Assembly: GCA_005402585.1 (NCBI GenBank)
Contig: BIFP01000015.1
Coordinates: forward strand, 1-64,000
Direction: 5' to 3'
From: Micromonosporaceae bacterium KJ-029
GTDB taxonomy: Bacteria > Actinomycetota > Actinomycetes > Mycobacteriales > Micromonosporaceae
DNA length: 64,000 bases
The first letter of the stretch is position 1. The number at the start of each line of letters is the position of its first letter. This document shows, piece after piece, positions 9,601 to 18,600 of the stretch. The translations under genes and the position numbers were made by a program. Under the pieces are notes generated by a model. That model was given only the letters and a program-made list of their open reading frames with translations, ran no database searches and was not told the origin of the DNA.

Positions 9601-12600
9601 GGCCGCGCGCCGCTGTCGGTGGCATCGGCCGGCCGGCCGACGAAGATCCGCGCCACCTGGTCGGCCAGCAGTCGGCGGCCGAACCGCTCGGCGACCGGGC
9701 GCAGCTCGGCCGGCAACAGCTCGCGGCGCTGCTCGGCACCGGGGGTGCCGTTCCGCAGGCCGAGCTGGTCGATCAGCGTCCGCAGTTCACGAGCGTGCGC
9801 GATCCGGGCCGAGCCACGGGCGGCCTCGTGCCGCGCCGCCAGTTCCGCGAGACGCGCCAGGGCGTCGGCGTCCCTGGGGTCGCGGGTACGGTTCGCCGAG
9901 TCGGGCGTGGCCGTGGGAGAGATCGACGTGGCCGGATCACCGGGCTGGCCGGGGCGGTTGGGCGACGCCGGGTCGGGCGTGGGCAGACCCGCCCACGCCG
10001 GATCGCCGAAGAGCAGCCGACGGAAGGCGTCCGCGACGCCGTTGCGGCCGTGCGACTCGGCCAGCCGCCGGTCCAGGTCGGCCACCCGCTGTTCCAGGTC
10101 GGTGGCGCGGCGGGCGACCTCGGCGGCCCGCTCGGTCACCGCGTCCACCGGCCCGGCCACGGCCTCGGTCACCTGTGTCAGCAGGGCGTCGGCAGGCAAC
10201 GCCGGATGGTCCGTGTCCCAGGTGTCCCGGGCGTCCTTGGCGGCCGCCTCCCGGCGGGCCATCAACGGATCGACCACGGTCCCGGTGGCCATCGCGCTCA
10301 GTCCGGCGGTGATGGCGAACCAACCGAGTTTGAGCTGACCGACGAGATCACCGACCAGGGCGACGCTGCCGGCCGCCAGCACGTTTGGCGAGTTCTCCAC
10401 GGCGGCCATCCACCAGGGCGCGACCTTGCCCGGTCGCTCTCCCTCGGCTGGGCGCCGGTCGACCACCACCCGCAGTCGCTCCCGGACGGCCGCTGGACGG
10501 GAGCCGCCGAACTGGTCCGCCAGCGCCCGGATGTCGGCCGGTAGCAGCTCCCGGCGCTGCTCGGCACCGGGTGTGCCTTCCCGCAGGCCGAGGAAGTCCA
10601 GCAGTGCCCGGATCTCCCGGCTCACGCGGGGACGGGCCCAACGCGACCCGCCTTCGCGTTGCGCGGAGAGGGCCCGCAACTCGGCGAGCCGGCCCTGCTC
10701 GTGCGGGGTGAGCCCGACCGGGTCGCCGGGTCCCGGCGACGTGGACGGGTCGCCCGACCGGCCGGTGGCCGGTGCCGGGCCGGTGTGCGCCGGCGGGGCG
10801 AAACCTCTCGACCGGCCCATCAGCCGGCGTCGGCCGTCGCCGGCGTCGAGCCGCCGTCCGAGGGCCTCGACCTGGCTGTCGAGCCGGGCCGTCGCCGAGT
10901 CGGCGTCCCGCGTCGCCGAGCCCACGTCGTCGGTCCGGCCGGCGGCCTCCTGACCGGTGGTGACATCGGTGTCGGCGGCGGAGCGGGCGTCCTGGCGCGC
11001 GTCGTGTCGGGCCCGGCGGTCCTCGGCGGCCAGGCCGGCCCGCTTGGCCAGCCATTTCGCCGGGCCGGTGGCGACCGCACCGACCGCACCGCCGACACCG
11101 ACCATCAGTGCCAGCTGCGGCTGGCCGGCGTCCAGCGTCAGCTTCACCGCCAGGGCGGTGAGCATCGAGTTGGCCGTGAGGTGGGTGAGTACGTAGGTGC
11201 GCAGTCGGGGCAGGCCCGTCGGACGGGGGTCGCTGACCCGCTCGGCCGGCAAGCGGCTCGCCGGTTTGCCGGAACGGTCGGTGTACCAATCGGGGTACAC
11301 GTCGGTCAGCGCCGACCGGATCGACTCCGGCACGGTGGCGAGGCGCTGCTCCACGCCGAGCATTCCGTCACGCAGGCCGAGCCGGTCGATCAAGGCGGCC
11401 AGCTCGCGCCGGGCCGCGGCCCTCGACCAACGGTCGGCAACACCGACCTGGTGTGCCGCGGTACGTAGTTCGGCGAGGTCGGCGGGCGAGAGCGGGTCGA
11501 CGACGGGCGCATCAGGAGCCGTAGGCTGCCCGAGGGCCGACAGCTCGGCCACCTCATGTGCCAGGCCCCGCTCTACGACCGAGTCCGCGGCCCGGTCGGA
11601 GAGCGTCACCACGGCAACGCCGTCGGTGCCGAACCTGCCCGTCGCCACCGCACGGTCCGCGACGGGTCCACTGGTCAGGCGCAGGTCGAAGGTGCTGCCG
11701 TCAGCGCGGGTCACCTGGTACGTGCCGTCCGGGCGCGCTTGCACGCCCGAGACCCCGGCATGGGCGGCCACCCGGCTGATCACGGCACGGGCCCGGTCCA
11801 GAACCGCGTCCCGATCTGGCTGTGCCCGTCCCTGACCGTGGAAGTTGGTGCCGGGCACGGCACTGGCGGTGATCACGACGCCAGTCCGGTCTCCGGTGTC
11901 CACCGTGCTGTCGGTGGCGACCCGGTCGGTGGAGTCGGTCAGGCTGTCGGTTCCGCCTCGGGCCAGACCTGCCGGCCCTTGATCCGCCCCTCGCGTCGCG
12001 CCTGGGCGTACTCCTCCATGACCCGACGGGGTGGCAGGCTGGAGTGGGCCGTGATCACTCCCGAGTGGTCGATGATGTAGCTCCCCTGGCCCACGTGCAT
12101 CCCCGAGGCCCGTTCCTGCTCCGAGAGTCTCTCCCGGGCCAGCCAGCCGAACTCGAACTCCCGAAGCACTATCGGATTCCGGGTCCCCAACAGCCGACTG
12201 ATCAGCGTCAGCGCCTCGTCCCTGGTCAACTCGCCCCTCTCCGTCAGGCATCATCATCGCCCAGAGGGCGTGGGTATCCCGCACGTCGGCAGCCGGCATG
12301 TCCACCGACGCCGTACCGCTCTGGGGATCCCACCACACCGGCGCGTCGGCGCCGGCCGGGAAGACGATCACGAAAGCGTGTGAGCCGTCGACCTCGGCCC
12401 GGCCGTTCGCGTCGAGGACGACGTTCCCGCTGTCGTCGACGAGCAACCAGTCGGCCACCACGAGCGCCGACGTCCCCGGGCCGGCGTCCGCCACCCGCTG
12501 GTAGAGGTCGGCGTACTGCGCGGCCACCGCCTCGGCGCGGCCCGCCAGCCCGTCGGGCAGGCTGTCGGGCCCGCCGGTCCACTCCCCACCGATCCAGGAC

Positions 12601-15600
12601 TCGGCCCGATCCAGACCGCCCTGCTCACCGGAGACGCGGTCGATCGAGCCGTCGTCGAGGCGGTCCGCCCAGCGCGGCACGGACACCTGCGGGTCACCGT
12701 GGAAACTGGCCAGCGCCGCCAACGAGCAGTCGACGCAGTTGTTGCCCCGGCCGGGCTGGTCCGGCCCGCCGTCGTTGACCAGCTGGCCGTACGGATGGGT
12801 GGACGGGTCGGCGAAGAGCGCGTACCCCTCCGGCGTGTACAGGCTCGCGGCGAGGTCGTCCTGGAACCGGGGATCCTCCAACGGCGCCAACTCGGTGGGC
12901 CCGAACCGCCGGCTCTCCGGGAGCGACGACGCGACGTCGGCGTCGGTCAGCCCGTCGGTTCCGCCGTCGGCCAGACCTGCCGGCCCGTCCTCCGGCCCGC
13001 CCGGCGGGCCTGCGTGTACTCCGCGATCAGCAGTGGCACCGGCAGACTCATCTGTGCCGTGACCACTCCCGTCCGGTCGATGATGTAGCTCCCGTGGCCC
13101 AGCTGCCTGCCCTCCGTCCGTTCCTGTGGCGACAGCTGTTCCTTCGCCAGCCAGCCGAACTCGAACGGATGCAGCTCGATCTCGTTCGCCGTGCCCAGCA
13201 GGCGCTTGATCAGCGCCAGCGCCTCGTCCTCCGTCATCCGGAACCCCTTCCACTGACGTCACCATCGACCACAGCGCGTACGTGTGCGCCACGTACGCGG
13301 CTGGGGGCTGTGGCCACGTCATCCCCCGTTGCGGATCCCACCAGACCGGCCCCTCGGCGCCTTCGGGATGGACCAGGACGAAGGCGTGCGAATCCTGGAC
13401 CTGCACGTTCCCGTTGTCGAGCAGGAGTTCGCCGGTGTGCGGATCCGTCCTGAGCCATTCGGCCACGACCAAGGCGGCCGAGCCCGCATCGGCCTCCGCG
13501 ACACGCTGGTGGAGCTGTGCGTACTGCTCAGCGACCGCCGCCGCGCGCTCGGCCGGCGTCCCGGGTAGCCCCTCCGGCCCTCCGGACCAGTCGGCGCCGA
13601 GCCACGCCTCGGCGCGATCGAGACCACTGGCCTCCCCCGTTACGGTGTCGATCGTTCCGTCGGGCCGGACGTCCGACCAGCGGGGGAAGGAGACCTGCGG
13701 GTCGCCGTAGAAGCTGGACAACGCTGAGAGCGAACAGTCGAGGCAGTTGTTGCCACGCCCGGGCTGGTCCGGCCCACCGTCGTTGATCAGTTGACCGTAC
13801 GGATGGGTCGACGGGTCGGCGAAGACCACGTACCCCTCGGGTGTCCGCAGGCTCTGCTCGACGTCCGAGTGATAACCGGGATCCTCCAGCGGCGCCAGCT
13901 CACCCGGCCCGATCCGCCTCGTCTCTGGCAACCCGTGGCCGGTGTCGTTCGACACTGATGGTTGGCTCGCCTCGGCCGCCTCCGGCGACCCCGGGCCGAC
14001 GTCGCTCGGGCCGTTCGGCCGTACATCCGCTGCGGGGACGCTGGCGGTCAGGCCGCCCGGTGGCAGATCTCCGTCAGCTCGGTCTCCGTCGGCAGCGGAA
14101 CCGCCGTGAAGTGCGTCGCCGCGCGTTCTGCCGTCGCCTGGTCGACCTGCTGGATCTCGTGGCGTTCCGGATTCGCCCAGAGGATCGCCGCCGCCACGTC
14201 CGGGCGGAACGTCCAGGCGCCCGTCGACCGGTCCCAGATCACCGCCTGGGTCGGTCCCGTGCTGTCCGCCTCCGCGATCAGGTTGACCGGCGGGCCCGTC
14301 GGGTCGTCCGGTCTCCGGAGGAGGTGGTAGCCGAACGTCAGCGTCGCCATGCGTGCCCCTCGTCAGCTCAGGGTCCGGTCCGGGCAGGTCGGACATCGCC
14401 GACGCGTCGAGCAGGGTCGTCTGGTCCGCTACCGGTAGCCCGTCCAGGTACGGGCTGGCGGCCGGGTCGCGGTCCGGCGTCGGCGTGCCGGCGTCGCTCA
14501 GTCCGTCGGATCCGTGGCTGGCCAGACCTGACGGCCGGTTATCCGGCCCTCCCGGCGGGCCACCGCGTACCGCTTCATGATCAGTGGTGGCGGCAGGCTG
14601 GGATGGGCGGTCACCACTCCCGTCTGGTCGATGATGAAGACCCCCTGGCCCAGTTGCCGGCCCTGCGTCCGCTGCTGCGGGGAGAGCGTCTCCTGGGCTG
14701 CCCAGCCGAACTCGAACGGGAACACCGCCACCGGGTTGTCCGTCCCGAGCAGCCTGGTCATCAGCTGCCGGGCTTCCTCCCTGCTCATCGGCATAGCTGG
14801 GCTGCACCTCCATCGACCACAGGTTGTGGGTCAGTCCAACATAGTCCCCCGGCAGGGGGTCGGTGGTGGTGCTGCCGAACTGCGGATCCCACCACACTGG
14901 CCCGTCCGCGCCCTGCGGATAGACCAGCAGGAAGACGTGCTGGGCGGCACCCTGCGTGTGGCCGTCGGCGTCGAGCACGGGGCTTCCGTTCTCGCCGAAC
15001 TGGATCCAGTCGACGGCGACGACCGCAGCCGAGCCCGGTCCCGCGTCCCGCACGCTCTGGTAGAGCTGCTCGTACCGGTCGGCCACCGCGTCGGAGCGCT
15101 CGGCGGGCGTACCGGGCATCGAGTCGTTGTCGCCGGCCCAGTCACCGCCGATCCAACTCGCTATCCGGTCGAAGCCGGCCAGCTCCCCCAACTCGGTCTC
15201 GATGGAACCGTCGTCGAGACGGTCCGGCCAGCGCGGGTGGGACACCTGCGGATCGCCGTAGAAGCTGGCCAGCGCCGCGAGGATGTTGTCGACGCAGTTG
15301 TTGCTCCGTCCCGGCTGGGTCGGCCCACCGTCGTTGATGAGCTGGCCGTACGGGTGGGTGGACGGGTCGGCGAATACCGCGTACCCGTCGGGCGTCAGCA
15401 GGCTGTCGGCGACATCGTCCTGGTAGCGGGGGTCTTCCAACGGCGCCAGCTGGTCCGGCCCGAACCGCCGGGTGTCCGGCATCGGCCAACCCTGCATGTC
15501 CGGCCAGATGCCCGCATCAGGATCACCCGCCGCGTTCGGGTCGCCCTCGGCGTTCGGGGCACCGTCCGCGATCGCGTCGCCGTCGGGGCTGGTGGGGCCT

Positions 15601-18600
15601 CCGTCCGGGTTGGTCGGGTTCGGATCGGCGCCGGGCCGGCCGGTGGGGTCGCCGGCACCCGACCGGGCGGGGGTCGAGGCTGGCGCGTCGCCGGGCGCGG
15701 TCGAGACCGGCGGAGTCGGCGCCGACGCGCTGCCGTCGGTCAGGCTCGGCCGGATCGGGTCGCCCTCAGCATCGAGCACGATCGACCAGACGTCGCCCAC
15801 CCGGTCGGCGTGCAGCGGATCGGTGTCGGAGATCAGCTGGTTCTGGCCGTCGAACCAGACGATGGTGCCGTCGTGGTTCACCGCGGTCCAGGTGTGCCCG
15901 CCGGGCTGGTCCGTCCAGTTGTTGACGATCAGCGCCGCCGAGCCCGGACCGGCCGCACGGAGCGCGTCGGCGATGGCGGCCATCCCCGTGGTGCCGTCGC
16001 CCTGATGGGCGAAGGTGGCCCGCAACGCCTGTTCCTGCCGGGCGGTGCTACCCGCCTCCACCGTTGTTGACGGGGCCGTCGGCGCGGCCACCTCCGGCCG
16101 ACCGAACCAGGTCGACAGGGCAGAGAGCCCGACGTCCGCACAGTTGTTGTCCCGCCCGGAGACGGTCGGCCCGCCGTCGTTGATCAGAAGCGCCCACCGG
16201 CCGACGCGCGGATCCGGGTGGACCTGCGGACGGCCGGTCTGCGGATCCCGGGGAACGGCCGCGTCGAGCGCATCCTGGTCGGCCTGCTGCGGCGCCACCA
16301 GCCCCTGCGGCTGTCCCAACGGCCGGTTCTCGCTCAACGGCGGCCCATTGCCCACGACGCCCGGTACGGACGGTTGGTAGACGCTGACGTCCCGATCCGG
16401 ATCCGTGATCGGCTCGACGTTGAGCTGGGGAAGGAAGTGCGCGCACGAGTTGCAGGGCGGACGGTAGTTGCCGAGATCGTAGGAGACCTTGTTCGAGGTC
16501 GCGGGAGCGACGTTGTGCGTGACGATCTTGGAGCCCTGCAACGCGTCGAGGGCGTACTGCTCGAAGGTCCCGGGTTCGCCCGCCTGCTGCCAGCGCTGTT
16601 CCAGCTGATAGAGCTGGTCGGAGACCAAGGCCACCTCGGCGCATTTGCCGTGCCCCTTGCCCACGCCATCACTCAGCGCCGCGGCCGTCCGGTTCAGAGC
16701 GGCCTGCGCGAGCGGATGCACCGTCGGCTGGGTGGGTGGTGTGGTGCTCGTGTCGGCGGTCATGCTGGTGTGCGTCGTGATGACGCCGTTGGGCATCAGT
16801 AGTGCGCCAGCCATGCCTGGCTGCCTGCTCTTGGAGACCCGGGTGGCGTCGGTGACCGACCCGTCCGCCTCGGCGATCGCCCGCTCCGCAGCCCGTTCAG
16901 CCGCCCTGGCCGCAGACCGCTCGGCTGGGGTGCCCGTTCGGGACTGGAGGGTCGTCCGAGCAGCCTTGGCGGCTTCCCTGGCCCTGCGTCGGGCGGTCTC
17001 GGCGGCCGTCGTGGCCTTGAGCGCCGTCCGGACGGTTTCGGCCAGCGTCCGAGACGCCTCGATCAGCGCGGTTTCCGCCTCCGGACCGGTCGGATCGCCG
17101 TCGACCGAGGTCGGGTCCAGTTGCCAGCTGTGCGTACCTTTGCCGGTCTTCCCCTCCGACCGCCGGAAGGTCTCCGGGTTCGCCGGTCCGCTCGGCGCGG
17201 CCTGACTGTTCTGGGCGAGCCCCGTGCTACCCACCGTCGGGACGACCACCGGACCGACAGGGTTGGTCTGCTGTGCCGGGTCGCTCCGGCCCGAGGTCGT
17301 ATCGGTGGCGCCATCCGTGGTGGGGTCGGAGCTCGGATCGGTGCCCGCCGACTGGGCCGGCACCGTCGGCGCGGGCGGGTTGCCCGGTTGGCTCGTCGCG
17401 CCCGGCTGCGCCGGGACACCCTGCTGGGTGGTGGCGCCCTGCTGGGTGGTGGCGCCCTGCTGGGCCGGATTGGTCTGGGTCGTTCCTGCGGCCGGGGTCA
17501 GCGAGATCGATCCGGCCGAGTTCGACGCGGCGGGGTTCACCACCGGTCCCACCGGCGTGGCGCGGCCCGACGTCGGCTGGGTGACGGTGCTACTGGTGGC
17601 GGGCTGGGTGTTCGTACCCGCTGCCGGTGTGCCGGTGGTGGTCGGCGTCGACGCGTTCGGCGTGGCCTGCGGACCGGTCGCCACCGGTGGAACGCTCGTC
17701 GTCTGCGGACCGGTGGCGGCGACCGGAGTGGTGGAGGCGGTGGGCGTCGCCGGGGTGACGCTGGGCGGTGTCGGCCCGACCACCGGGGCGGTGGGTTGCG
17801 AGCCGGGCGGCAGCACCGTCGGCGCGTCCTGAGCGAACGGGTCGGCCTGCGGGTCGACCCGGCCGGGCGCCGCGAAGTCCGAGGTGGGGGCGCTGATCGT
17901 CGGGTCGGTGGGGGTGGTCGTCACGCCATCAGTCACCCGGGTGCCACCGGTTGCCTGATCCGTGACGCCACTGGCCGGGTCGGTGCCGCGTGGATCGGTG
18001 ACCGGTGCGGCACGGTCGCCCGGCGTACCGGTCTGGTCGGATCCGATGCTGGGTCCACCCGGCACGGTCGTGCCGTCGGTGGTGCCGCCGACCGGAGTCG
18101 CGGTCGTACCGTCGGTGGTGCCACCGACCGGGGTCACGGTCGTGCCGTCGGGCGTGGCACCGCCAGGGGTCGTGGTCGTGTCACCAGCCGGCGACGGATC
18201 GGCGTTGGCTCCGACCGGGACCAATCCGTCGGTCGGGCTGGGCGTGCCGACGGTGGCGCTGGCGCCATCGGCCGTTGACACGTCCCCGGGAGGAGCGGCG
18301 CCGTCGACCGCCGGACCGACGACGGTGTCCACGGTGGGCGGCGCGAGGCTGATCGAGCCCGATCCGCTGTCCGGCACGGTACCGCTCTGGGTCGTGCCAC
18401 CGGTGTCGGTGTTCCCGCTGCCGGCGCCGTTGGTACTGCCGGCGCCGTTGGTACTGCCGGCGCCGTTGGTACTGCCGGCGCCAGTCGAGCCGGACCCCGC
18501 GCCGGTGCCGCTCCCCGAGGTCGAGCCACCGCCACTGGAACCAGCACCCGACGTCGAACCGCCGGTGGAGCCGGCACCCGTCGCGCCGGGCGCCCCGTTG

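Larger units (their letters stand above)
11939..15490 (-). repeat. Three [leader - papain-fold toxin - nested immunity] units
   Basis: Three units follow one another from about 15490, 13932 and 12927. Each has a leader RR[FI]GPxxLAPLEDP, then [ST]L[LRY]TP[ED]GY, FADPSTHPYGQL and NDGG. A papain-fold domain follows with NNC[VL]D, [LF]YQxV-type helices, H[AV]F and WWDPQ. It ends in LW[SA]M, and a YrhB-like gene in the +1 frame comes next. In unit 1 an extra nested gene (14048-14350) follows. The nested genes end at TGA inside GL[ST]D of the long frame, after which the next linker or leader starts. The upstream papain-fold domain near residue 1220 (about 16200-15770) is more diverged and has no nested gene after it. 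Confidence 0.8.

Noticed and set aside
18060..18480. CRISPR array
   Set aside because: The repeats are contiguous 18-bp and related units in a coding linker, with no variable spacers.
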